From Pleodorina starrii (taxonomy: Eukaryota; Chlorophyta; Chlorophyceae; Chlamydomonadales; Volvocaceae), in contig BRXU01000040.1 of NCBI GenBank assembly GCA_030267565.1, positions 372,001 through 436,000 on the forward strand: a stretch of DNA of 64,000 nucleotides, in the 5' to 3' direction. Of this stretch, positions 11,635-22,500 are shown piece after piece; the stretch's first letter is position 1; the number at the start of each line of letters is the position of its first letter. Below the pieces are notes generated by a model. The model was not told the origin of the DNA. It did no database searches and was given only the letters and a program-made list of their open reading frames with translations. The position numbers and the translations under genes were made by a program.

Positions 11635-11860
11635 GACTGCTGACGGCGGGGCTTCACTGTCGTACACATGGCTGGACGCCGGGGTCTGGGTTGGGTTGGG
11701 TCGGGTGGGTCTTAGATACAGAAACCGGGTTGGTAGCAAGTACGAGATGCACCACCACTGGGATGGCATGACGAAGGTGCGGCAAGCTGCCGTGTTGGCA
11801 GTAGTAATGGCAACTGAGCCCACTGAGCTGGGTGTTGTGGAGGTGGAGCGGGGGAGGGCG
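11635..11860 (+). repeat. Left arm of an internal inverted duplication with a conserved frame
   Basis: About 225 bp matches, in reverse orientation, 13362-13563. Both arms keep the same frame open in their respective sense: [52 protein letters not shown]. Differences look mostly conservative in protein, hinting at former coding sequence. Family not recognised. Confidence 0.7.
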
Positions 11861-12200
11861 GGGACGCGGTAAGGCGGGGCGGTGACGGGGCGGGTCTGGG
11901 CGAGGCACAGCGGGGCAAGGCACGACGGGGCGGGGCCGGGCGGGGCGGGGCGGGTCTGGACGAGGCATGGCGGGGGAGGGCCGGGGACGGCGGGGTGGGG
12001 CGGGGCAGAGCGGGGACGGGCGGTTTATCGACGTATAGGCGCGAGCCAATCAACGGATCTCCATGTCCAGGATTCAAGCTTCACTGTCGTTCCAAAGGCT
12101 GGACGCCGGGGTTTGGGTTGGGTTGGATGGAGCGCCTTGCTGGATGCTGCGGTAGGGTTGCTTGCCCCCGTCTACCTTCGGACTCGGGTGGGTGCCTTTA

Positions 12201-12310
12201 ATCTTGACAGGCTAGTTGCCGTGGGCTCTACTAAAGAAGAGCTCGGTGCTTGACTATCTTGACAGGCTAGTTGCCGTGGGCTCTACTAAAGAAGAGCTCG
12301 GTGCTTGACT
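12201..12310 (+). repeat. Two tandem copies of a 55-bp unit
   Basis: 12201-12255 and 12256-12310 are identical, starting ATCTTGACAGGCTAGTTGCC. Confidence 0.9.
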
Positions 12311-12879
12311 ATGAACACGGTTTGGCCAGTCGCATTTTTGTTGCTTGCCGCTCAGCGGTAGCCCCTTCACTGCTGGCATCCTCACTGCTGGCAGCCGGCA
12401 AGCCTCCCCTGTGCCTGACCATGCAAACCCAGCCACCGATTACCCTCGGCACCCAACACCCCGGCTTGACATACCAGCCGCCACATCAGCAGCGTGTGTG
12501 CAGTGCAGGGGCAGGCTTGCCGCTGTGCACTTGGCCAATGGCCTCATGTAACGGTTTCACTCTTGTGTGGGCGACACTCTCTGCCTGTCGAAAGGGCAGA
12601 TGAAGCATCTGTCCTCGAAAACGGTTTCGTCGGTGCAGCCAAGGGCGGTATCTTCTACTGCCCACAGCGTCCCTTGAAGTGCCAACGCGACAGCTTGCCG
12701 CGCCTTCGTCATGCCATACCAGTGGCGATGCATCTCGTACTCACTACAACCCCGGTTTGTGTTTTTGACGTGCTGTTGCTTGCAAGCTTACCCACTTCCT
12801 TTGCTTTGCAGATATCTCACAGGTTTACGTGTTTGCGTCACAAATCCGTTCATTGGCTCGTGCCTGCCTATACATGGAT

Positions 12880-13360
12880 AAATCCCCGCCCGTCCCCGCT
12901 CTGCCCCACCCCACCCTGCCGTCCCCGGCCCTCCCCCGCCGTGCCTCGCCCCAGCCCCGGCCCGACCCCGGCCCGCCGTGCCTCGCCCAGCCCGGCCCAG
13001 CTTTGCCCTGCCCGGCCCAGCCCAGGCCCGGCCCTGCACCATCCCGCCGTGCCTCACCCTGCCCTGCACAGACCCACCCCGCCCCGTCGTGCCCCGCCGT
13101 CCCCAGTGCTCCCCTGCCGTGGCTCGCCCGCCCCGCCCGGCCCGGCCCGGCCCGGCCCGGCCCCGCCCCGCCCCGCCCCGCCCCGCCCCGCCCCGCCCCG
13201 CCCCGCCCCGCCCCGCCCCGCCCCGCCCCGCCCCGCCCCGCCCCGCCTCGCCCCGCCTCACCCTGCCCCGCGCAGCCCCGGCCCCCGCCCAGCCCCTCCC
13301 CGGCCCGGCCCGCCCCGGCCCCGCCCGGTCCCGCCCGGCCCCGCCCTCCCCCGCCCCACC
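12880..13360. repeat. C-rich satellite with a pure (CCCCG)n core
   Basis: C-rich counterpart of the G-rich satellite in opposite orientation. About 13160-13255 is an almost uninterrupted CCCCG pentamer run, preceded by a GGCCC run. A shorter G-rich tract of the same type lies at 11850-12020. Confidence 0.85.
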
Positions 13361-13361
13361 T

Positions 13362-13563
13362 CCACAACACCCAACTCAGTTGGCTCAGTTGCCATTACTA
13401 CTGCCAACGCTACAGCTTGCCGCGCCTTCGTCGTACCATCCCAGTGGCGGCGCATCTTGTACTTGCTACCATCCCGGTTTCTGTATCTAAGACCCACCCG
13501 ACCCAACCCAAACCAGACCCCGGCGTCCAGCCATTTGTACGACAGTGAAGCCCCGCCGTCAGC
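13362..13563 (-). repeat. Right arm of the internal inverted duplication
   Basis: Reverse-complement counterpart of 11635-11860. The shared context extends outward to related copies of a GCGGCGGTCCGTTGCCCCAGG-type block near 10530, 11250 and (reversed) 13640. Confidence 0.7.
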
Positions 13564-14049
13564 GGTCGGAAGGGAAAGGGGGGCACTGTTGGACGCTAGG
13601 GGCACGACAGTGCTGCACAACAATGCTCACGCACCTGGGGCAACGGACTGCCGCTACCCGGTTTGCGATGGGCGGATCCAGGCACCCGTCCTGCACGCCC
13701 TGCCCGTCAATCCACCCAGCTGCTAAACGCCACATGCCTGCCCCTGCCCGCGATCCGGTACATCCCTGCCCTCGACACTGAAGTGACCACAGCCCGGCAT
13801 GCAGCCTGGGTGCGACGGCATGACCACATGAGCGTGGGCGGGGGCAGGCATTAGCAGGTCCTTTCCCTCGGTTCAGGATTAGGTGCGGCACTGGTTGGCG
13901 GACTCAGGTGGGGAAGGGAGGGTGTGGGGGGGAAGTGCGGCAGCGGTGCACTCCAGGATGGCCAATTCTAATCAACAAAGCCACACTGCCGCTGCCGTGC
14001 CAACACATTCACTGTTGTCGGAGCAGCACTTAACCGTGCCTAGTTTCAG

Positions 14050-14590
14050 GACACCCGCGGACGAACACGGAAGGGACGCGGGACCCGCGGGCCGCCCGCC
14101 GGGCCGCGGTGGCCGGGCCCGTGACCGGCGGCCGGCCCGCGGCCCGGCCACACCGCGGTGCAGCGGGGGGCGGGCCCGCCCACCGGCCGGGCCCGCTGCG
14201 GCCCGCCCGCCGGCCGGCGGCCGCCGCCCCGCGGCCGCGGGCCGCGGGCGCGCTGGCCCGCTGGCCCACGCGCGCGCGCCGCGCGTCGCGGCCACGCCCG
14301 CGGCCGCCGCGGGCCGCCCGCGACCGAGGCCCGCGGTGCCGCCAGACCAGGACGCCGCCAGACCAGGATGCCGCTAAAAGACCGGGCCAAAAGCATTCAA
14401 GAACGGGCGGTTATTGGATGTTCTTGGACAATCAAGAACTGGCGGAGTTCGTTGTTTTGGGGCCGTCTGTTGGCGCCGCTCAAAGGAGAGAAGGTGGCCG
14501 CGGCCGTGCGGCCTCCCCGCGGCCGAGAAGGTGGCCGCGGCCGCACGGCCTCCCCGCGGCCCGCGGCCGCGCAAGTGCCCGCGTCCCCGC
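14050..14590. repeat. Extreme GC tract (GGCC/GCGGCC-rich)
   Basis: A stretch dominated by CGGCCGCGGGCC-type words, followed by two near-identical copies of AGAAGGTGGCCGCGGCCG (about 14490 and 14528). It lies inside the transposon near its right end. Open frames here are low-complexity. Confidence 0.7.
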
Positions 14591-14805
14591 AGTCGTAGCA
14601 ATACCGCGGCATCGACATATGCCTAAGTATTCACGCTACAACTGCCACACTGCCGCCGCCCATCAATGAACGAGGTCGATGACTGCTGCAGGTGCAGGGC
14701 CACGAGGATGGGGACGTCTTAGTAAAACTATGGCGTGGTTACAGTTCCTAAATGAATAAATGATAAGGTATTTGGACATTAAGTCAAGGGCGACGTCTCA
14801 ACAAG

Positions 14806-15250
14806 GTTTCGTATCGCCAAGGCTTCGTATTGCCGCTGCTGCGTTTATGGATGGCTAACCAGTTTAACGAATGAACACTTTAGACCATGCTGACATGTGT
14901 ACATATTGTAAAACAAACACAATCATAAAAACAAATCATTATAACAACATAGCTGTGGCAATACAGGTGAGGTCGAACGAAAGTCCAAGTTGCCTCGTAA
15001 ACAGGCTACCCGAAATACGAAGGACGTCCGATGGCGCACTGTTTGCAAACAGGTCCAGGTTATCTACCAAGGGATTATGATCGTGTTATAAGTATGTTAT
15101 CAAGTTATTTTGAAAGTTGCGTTTTTGGTGCCACCTTCGTTCGGGTTTCACTGATCGAACTTCGTAACTTTGGGTGTGCCCGGACATGGCCCTATACGAA
15201 GCCCCAAGATCCTTCGTTCGACCCCCCGGAACTGAAATACGAAGCCGGTG
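14806..15250. repeat. Right subterminal TTCGTAT/ATACGAA cluster
   Basis: The same heptamer as at the left end recurs, for example near 14808, 14823, 15011, 15195 and 15236, with related TTCGTAA and TTACGAAG copies. It supports pairing of the two ends as one element. Confidence 0.7.
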
Positions 15251-15266
15251 TCATTTACGAAGGAAA

Positions 15267-15284
15267 CTTCTTCCCAGAGTGACA
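15267..15284 (-). repeat. Right terminal inverted repeat plus target duplication (ACA)
   Basis: On the plus strand this reads CTTCTTCCCAGAGTG followed by ACA at 15282-15284, mirroring the left end with one mismatch. Confidence 0.75.
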
Positions 15285-15439
15285 TACGGTCATCAGCGTG
15301 TTCGTCCGGCAACGTATGCTATGGACGTTCTCACTATCTAACTTCTCGCTCTGACGAATGAATGAACACCGGCGTATAACAACGGTTGTAACTAACACTG
15401 GTTTGGTACTCTATCGGCTGACTTCCGCTAAAGCTGCTG

Positions 15440-16071
15440 ATGCAACAAGAAGGGCACGAAGAGTGGCCTGACGACGGACCATTTACACTCGCAAGAAAAC
15501 AGCGAGCGACGCGCGCCGAGCGCGCCGCCAGGACAGACAAGAGCCCCGCAGGGCAGTCCGAAAGCCAGCGCCGGAAGCGCACGACACACGCAACAGGCAG
15601 CAACGAAACAGCGCGCAGCGGCGCGCAAGCGAGCGAAACGCGGCAACACGCCGCAGTCCAGACAGCACCCGAGCACAACCCGACCCCGCGCCCAAGCAGA
15701 GCGCCCAGCAAGCAAAGCCACGAGACCCCATGATTCCCAACGCGAAAGAACCGACCGGGGCAAGCGCAGCGGGGAAAAAAGGAAACAGGGGCCACAAGCC
15801 AAAAAACCCCACCGCCGCCCCGGCCGATGAAAACTTGCTGGCGGCCAGATCGGCCGGACACACACCCCACCCGGCGGAGGGCTGGCCCCTTGCCGCCTAC
15901 GGCCCCGTGAGCGGAGGGCTGATCCCGGTCCGCAAGCACGGCCGTCTCTCCGACCGACCCCTCTTCCCCCGCAGCCTCTCCCCGCCTCTCCGTGCGCGCA
16001 CTACGAGAACCCCATCATCACGCCAGAGCCAGCCGGCACGGCCGCCGCTGCGACGCCGCCGCCAGCACTGA
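15440..16071 (+). pseudogene. Retroelement-like ORF remnant (two overlapping frames)
   Basis: Frame 15440-15733 is Arg/Ala/Thr/Gln-rich and hydrophilic (ARKQRATRAERAARTDKSPA). Its TGA overlaps an ATG of frame 15730-16071 (ATGA), which continues in similar style (KEPTGASAAGKKGNRGHKPK). This could be a gag/ORF1-like N-terminus broken by a frameshift or a natural stop-restart overlap. It lies 160 bp outside the CACTA-like element and upstream of the endonuclease-like remnant at 16665, so both may be ends of one internally deleted element. No reverse transcriptase is visible. Assignment is tentative. Confidence 0.35.
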
Positions 16072-16664
16072 GGGGGACGAGCAGTGACCACGGGTGGGGC
16101 ACGAGCCAGGAAGGCTCGGGCAGAAAGGGAGGGAAAGTGGTCACTCACAGCGAAGTGAGTGCTCTCTACTGTGAAAGGCAGAATGCCTGAACAGGAGAGA
16201 AAGCGAAACATATAGCTTCAGTCAGCCGTACTATGCCGTACCAAACCTTGCTCAGTTCCTACGTTCGCTACGCTCCTTCGGAACTAAGCTATTGTTCAAA
16301 GCTAAAGTTTTACATGTTCAGTTAATCATCCAAAGCGTTTCGATCGGTCCTCCGAAGCCGAACGAACTGGTGGCGATAAACGCATGAGCACCGCCATGCT
16401 TCATTCTCTAGCATCGCTTTGGCCGCCGCCGGCGGGCCACCGGCGGCATATATACGTTCAGGGCGGTGCTTGCTTGAGTACCAAGTAGCGTAGGATTCGC
16501 GCCGCCTGCTTGCTTGCGCGCTTCTTACTGGACGGCCAACGTTTACTGCTGGTGGGTGGTGAACGCGGCTAGGTACTGCAAGGAGAGGGGTGCATCCAAC
16601 AGGAGCTGGACGACAGATAGAATGCCTTAGATAGATATATCGTCCGGGAGGCGGTCAATCCATA
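16072..16664. other. Non-coding stretch between remnants
   Basis: No supportable gene. A short inverted motif occurs near 16240-16290 (GTTCCTACGTTCGC followed by GCTCCTTCGGAAC). Possibly internal or flanking sequence of the decayed element. Confidence 0.4.
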
Positions 16665-17110
16665 CGCCTGCCCAAATGGCTGCTCCCGAATATCGCGGAT
16701 GAGAAACGCCTCAAACTGCGGCCCGATATACTCCGTATAACCGACATCCCCCTCCGTGAAACGCAAGCGCAAGGGTACATGTGACCCCGGACCCCAGCCA
16801 ACACTTACACCGTCCACATTGTTGAGGTCGGCTACACCGCCGAGACCAACCACACACGGAAACAGCACGACACGGCCGTACAACACGCAGAACTGACCAA
16901 ACTCCTCACGGAAGCCGGATGGGAGGTCCGCTACACAACACAGGAAGCCATCAGCTTTGGCTTTGCGGGCACCATCAGGAAGGACCTACGCCCTCTACTC
17001 CACACCCTAGGCACGGGCAGCAAGGAAGCCCGCAGAGCATGCTGCAACGACCTCCACGGCCATGCAGTTAGGACACTCAACACTATCGTTGTACCCCGCA
17101 GGCAAATGAC
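16665..17110 (+). pseudogene. Decayed endonuclease-like C-terminus of a mobile element
   Basis: A plus-strand frame reads RLPKWLLPNIADEKRLKLRP then DILRI, a TGA stop near 16781, then HIVEVGYTAETNHTRKQ, AELTKLLTEAGWEV, FGFAGTIRKDLRPLL and LHGHAVRTLNTIVVPRR. The layout R-P-D ... V-E-V-G-Y resembles PD-(D/E)XK-fold restriction-like endonuclease modules at the C-terminus of some retroelements, recognised by pattern only. The in-frame stop and lack of an upstream partner mark it as broken. Confidence 0.45.
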
Positions 17111-17212
17111 CCCCCATGCGGAACCTACACCGGCTGCTGGCACGTAACCAACGTGGGACAAGTCTAAAGTTCCTTGCGGTGGTGGGGGGGCTGGGACCGG
17201 GGAAACCCGCCA

Positions 17213-17298
17213 CCCCACCCCCTCTGCTCCCATAACCCACCCCACCCCACCCATAACCCACCCCACCCCACCCATAACCCACCCCACCCATAACCCAA
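17213..17298. repeat. Short minisatellite (CCCATAACCCACCCCA-type)
   Basis: Three to four imperfect copies of a 21-bp CCCATAACCCACCCCACCCCA-like unit directly precede the (TTA)n tract. Confidence 0.8.
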
Positions 17299-17625
<327 letters not shown>

Positions 17626-17794
17626 TTCTCAGCTGATGGTCATGCTGGCCAGCACCCAGTGTATGCGGATTTTAACACGAGCGGGCGGGGACAGCGATGA
17701 TCGATGGTGCGTAGGGATGGGTCTGCAAGGACTGCAGTAAGTTCAAGGGCCGCCCGGTGGGTTGCCGATGTATGTATGTACCTAACCGCGCCGC

Positions 17795-17851
17795 CGGGCA
17801 GCCGGCGCGAAACTGTCAGCAGGCTGCTGACAGTTTCGCGCCGGCTGCCCG
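17795..17851. repeat. 57-bp perfect palindrome (28-bp arms, 1-nt centre)
   Basis: Left arm 17795-17822 begins CGGGCAGCCGGCGCGAAACT and its exact complement follows at 17824-17851 around G17823. No surrounding gene explains it. Confidence 0.95.
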
Positions 17852-19548
17852 CCACAGGGAGGGCACTGCAGGACACTCACTCCTCGGCGGCGGGTTATCA
17901 GCCTGGGCCGGCCCCGATTCTCTATAGCGTCACGCCACTTCGTTACGTTGCGAGGCCTGCGCGTGTGCATGCGTGTGCCGTGGTTTCTGCGTGTGTCCAG
18001 ATTTATATATACGTAGTCAGCCAGCCATCCACGTCCTGTACCCTGAATGTAAAGCCCTGCTATAGAGAATTCCCGAGCTTTCACCGCATTACAACTTCAG
18101 AGAAGTGCTTCGTTGACAGATCTCTAACAGGACTTTGCTTTTGGTAGTGCATGGTGTCTGGAGAAGCAGAACCTGCCCATCCTGCATGAGCCGTGTTAGT
18201 TACAGGATTGCTAATAGCTGCAACAAGCAATTGTGGCATCAGGAGGCTTATAGCGCAATTGATGTTAGGGAACCCATACCCTATCTATCACACCTATTAT
18301 CTGATATATCAATCTAGACGGTCAAGACGACTTCGATTTCCATCCGCTGCGGGGTCGGCAGTCTGTATGTGCGTCTTTGGCGGCGGTACATGGCTTTCTT
18401 AGAAGGGGCTGTACGTAATTGTTCTCATGGCGGCTAAATACCCCATTAGAGGTTTCATCAATCTCTGCGATGTGCGACAGGTGCCAACTGTGGTCTTGTT
18501 AGGTGCGTGCGGTCGGTGTGCACCGGCGGTTCCCTGCTGCTGCTGGGCCCACTGCTGTAAACCGACTGATTCATACGTATATACAGATCTCGACGCTTGT
18601 TACACATAATGTATGTGTCGTAAGCTCCAGGCAAGTGTTCAACTGTTGCATCGTGTGGATTGTGAGTAGGCAGCGGATTGTGAGTAGGCAGCCTATATAT
18701 TGAAAGATGGGAAGGTAGCTAGGTGCTGCCCACCATGCTCCGTCGGTTCTCGCTCGCTCGTCGGTGCATTCGCTCGATAGAGGGGGAGGTTATTATTTCA
18801 AGCTCTCCTGCTGGGGACACACGCCCCTGACATTTTGTATGATTGTACATAATAACTCTAAACTGGGTTATGTATATATAGATGTAAGATGAAGTTTTGC
18901 CGACATGCCCTGCCTTATGAAAGCGCCGGAAGGCAAACCGGCGAGCGACCCGCGAAGATTGACCGATCGACGCATGCATTCGCGTTGTGTTCCATTTGCA
19001 CGTTAAATGTTCGAACGCCCGGGCGTAAGCATTAAGCATGCCCCCCCTCATTGTTGCAATAGCAAAAGCCGTGCCCAACTGTAGGCATTATTGTGACGTC
19101 CATCCTAGTAAGCCTAAATCTGGCTTAATACGCCCTCGCCCTTATATCTCAACAGTATAATAATTACCGTTCGGTATAATTTCAATACAGTCTTTTCTTG
19201 TATGGCCAAATTCGACGATTAGGTTGCATGGCCATTCGCGTCCCTGGCACATAACCGCGACTAAACGCAGCAGATAAAAGGAGCTGTATGTTCTAGCGGC
19301 TTTCTAGTAACGTAATGGAAGCTCTTACATTGAAGCCCTACATGTGCTTTAGCACTTAGGAGTGGTAACCCGGCAAGCTTCTCGTTCAGTCTACATACCG
19401 TTCACGCACGGCGGATCAGTTTTAAGGCGCAGCTCGCTCGAGCACCGTAGAAGGAGAAAAGCGGTGCACCGTAGCGCACAGCAAGCAACATACAGCCCAC
19501 TGAAAAGCGGCTGCTGATCATTACGTACGGGCGGGGAAGCAATACCAA
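17852..19548. other. Intergenic/upstream region of the surface-protein gene
   Basis: AT-richer DNA with short open frames only; no exon supported by splice sites or similarity. It presumably contains the promoter and 5' UTR of the gene starting at 19549. A small direct repeat (GTGAGTAGGCAGC) occurs at 18661-18693. Confidence 0.45.
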
Positions 19549-22500
19549 ATGCGCAACGGGTGCCGTCCATTTGCCGCCTTCGCGGCGACGCTGCTGGCGC
19601 TGGCGATGGTGTACTTCTTTCGTGGCTGCCAGGCAAAGCATTTCCGCTCCGGCATCGTCGAGTACCGAGTCAGCAACAAGCTCCCAAACACGCTGGAAGT
19701 GATGGTAACCACGAGCTGGAGGTAAGGCCCGTTGAATATTATTAGCCGTCTGATCGTGAACGATTGATTGTTTATTCTTATTTATATTTGGTAAGGGCAG
19801 CCGCCCAAGTAGTGCAAACGGCGCAATATGGGCCACGTGCCGACGCCAGCTAGCAGGCTGGAATCTATACAGCGCGGACCTCGATGGCGCGCGGCGGGCC
19901 TTATCGGTCTTAGCTAACGGCTCCATCCGATGTGTGTGTTTGTTACATGGTTGGAGGTGCGTGCCCCTCTCATGAACAAAAAACCCATACGAGCCGAGGG
20001 CCCAAGGGAACAAAAACGCCTAAAAGCACGACAGTAGAAAACCGCCCATACAGGAGAAGGAGATCCTAGTGGCCAAAGGGGACCATTGAGTTGCGGTGGG
20101 CCCAGATGCGCTCAAGCATCTTCTCCAAACGAGGGGGATTGCATCTGATGTATATTATTTATTCTTTGGTAGCTACATAGCTACTCAAACGTCCTTGCAA
20201 GGATGAGGCTGCTGCAATCGTCTTCTAAGCCAAGTAGTGCAACGATCGAGGGCTTGAGCGTGGGAATATCGTGGTGGGATTGCAGCCGGAACTAACCACT
20301 CTGCCATCGACCTTCCTTTCGTAAGGTACATTTGCAAACAGACCCTTCGATGACACTGCCTGATCTTGATTTTGACGCATTACTTTACGTGACGTACATG
20401 GACTTAGTCTGTGAGCAAGATGTCAGACAATATAGCACAAAAGGTAAAATATTTATTAGCTTTAACGATTTCATATACGACCCATAGGAGCGAATTGAAG
20501 GGGTGCGTGGATTGCTAAAATACCGCAATAACATAGCTAGGCGATAGAGCATGAAATACGAAGAAGCATTCGCGAATCAATGTGAGCTCTTTGACCTCGT
20601 CGAAGATCGGGGGCAAGGCTTCTTGGAGATTTCCTTGGAGAAGACCGATTGATCACGTTTGATGAGGCCCGCGCCTGCAGCCTTCTCATCCCTTTGATGG
20701 AAGGCGAGCCAAAGTATATATGCGTGCGCGAACATGTGTACCAGTTGGAAGTATTCTTGGGCTACTTGCTTGCGTGAATATAAATATGTGAAGCAAGAGT
20801 GATGTGGATAGGTTGCTTGCCGGTAGGACCAGCAGGCCAGCAGGCTCCATGCATGCGTGGAGCGAGCTAGCAGATCACAAGACTCGTGTGTGGGGAGTCA
20901 GCGACGCTGCAGGGCCAGCTGTTAGGCTTCCGTATGTATATATACGTACACTTTAGGAAATGAGGAGGATTGTCGGTTGGGCCCGCACTCTATAACAAAA
21001 TGCCATCTATCTAGTATGTTATGTACGTTGATTGCCTGCTGCTTTTGGCCGCCAGCATTTGTTGTGATAATAAATTAACCTCTGGCCCTCCTGCCTCGCT
21101 CCATCCGGTCATGCAGCTCGGAAGAACCTGGTAACATTACTATATACTCTTTTGACGGCAATAACACGAGGTTTCTGTTCAACACCAGCACAAAAGACGT
21201 GGACGGAAGCGGTGTGGACCCTGGTGGTAATGAGTACGTCGTCCTCAAGTACGTGTATAAATCAGCATCTCTTCTACATATGCGTTTGTGTAATAAATCA
21301 GCATCTCTTCTACATATGCGTATACGTGCAAACGGGAGGGGCGTGTTGCGCCACCATACATATCACCCCGGCCTGCTCATCGCAGCGATTCGGCATCTCT
21401 CGTAACCCCGGCAAGGAAAGACATGGACCTCAATTTGATTAAAAACGTATATAATGAACACCGACGCTGTGCCGGCGAACTGGATGACGATTTATGACCG
21501 GAATCTTCCCCTGGTGTAGTGGTATTTGTTGTGACTTTGTATATAGTGGGTTCCTTACCTTCCGAATGGATTATGGCCCCATCTGCCTGCTTACGTGCCG
21601 GCTCTGCTGTCATTCAGCGAATGGCGACCGATATAATTGTATTCGTTAGCGCTGGAAGTTTAGGCGTCTGCTAACACTACTGCTGGGAATAAAGTCGTCC
21701 AATTCACACGTCTTATCATGCATGCGTGTTTGCTTGGAAGCTTCATTCGTTCGTACCATTCGTAAAGCACACACCATTTCGTCGAAGTTTTAGTCGCGAC
21801 TTGGCTGGACGAGCGGGCTCTCCCAAGCACATCTACACCTGTAAACATGCACTACTTCGCTCAGCCACCCGCATCGATGAAAGCATGGGGAGCCGCCCTT
21901 TGACAGCTTTAATAATAATACGGCCACGCACTCTACGATTTGATCGGCAATCCGTTTCAGTGATAGTTTACCGCACCTGATGTAGCTGTGAATGAAAAAA
22001 CGTGCAAGAACGGTTTGCACACGACGCTTACATCTGGCTTTTCGTCGGATTTAAGCGCCAAATTTCATCAGATAATAAATCTGCGATTAAATCTGAGATG
22101 TATGCGCCAGATTTCGTCAATTAAATAAGACTTTTCGTCAGATTCATTCCGTCAACACAGTTCACTACTGTTTTCTGTGCACACACGCAGGACTTCAAAC
22201 TATATTCCTGTGCCTCAGGACATCTTCGAAATATTTGCGTCGGACTGCTGTCGTATTCAACCCCTAGTCGGCACCGGAGGCTTTAAACAACAAGCGTTGC
22301 AGGATGCCTTCGGATTCGGGACCAGCTACGTGCCAGGTGTCCGCGCGTCCATTGCAACTCAGGCGCCTGCCGTCCTTGCCATACGCCAAGCAACTGATCC
22401 GGGGGTGAGTATGCATCGCAAGAATTGCTCTTTCTATGCCTGCGCGCGCCCGATCGATGTCCTAGCTAATATTGGCATGTCCACATGCACCCTTGCCAAT

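Larger units (their letters stand above)
5484..15281. mobile_element. CACTA/EnSpm-like DNA transposon, about 9.8 kb, degenerate interior
   Basis: The two ends are inverted copies: CACTCTGGGAAAAAG at 5484-5498 and, on the minus strand, CACTCTGGGAAGAAG from 15281 to 15267 (14 of 15 identical). Each end is flanked by ACA (5481-5483 and 15282-15284), a 3-bp target-site duplication. Termini beginning CACT, a 3-bp duplication and many short subterminal repeats are the hallmarks of the CACTA (EnSpm/CMC) superfamily. Inside are G-rich/C-rich satellites, a triplicated 0.8-kb unit, an inverted duplication and one plausible coding exon. I recognise no transposase (no DDE domain seen), so it is probably non-autonomous or decayed and may carry captured host fragments. 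Confidence 0.75.

Noticed and set aside
20229..20312. Functional tRNA gene on the minus strand
   Set aside because: A- and B-box-like words are present but I cannot close an acceptor stem or place a convincing anticodon loop; read instead as a SINE head.
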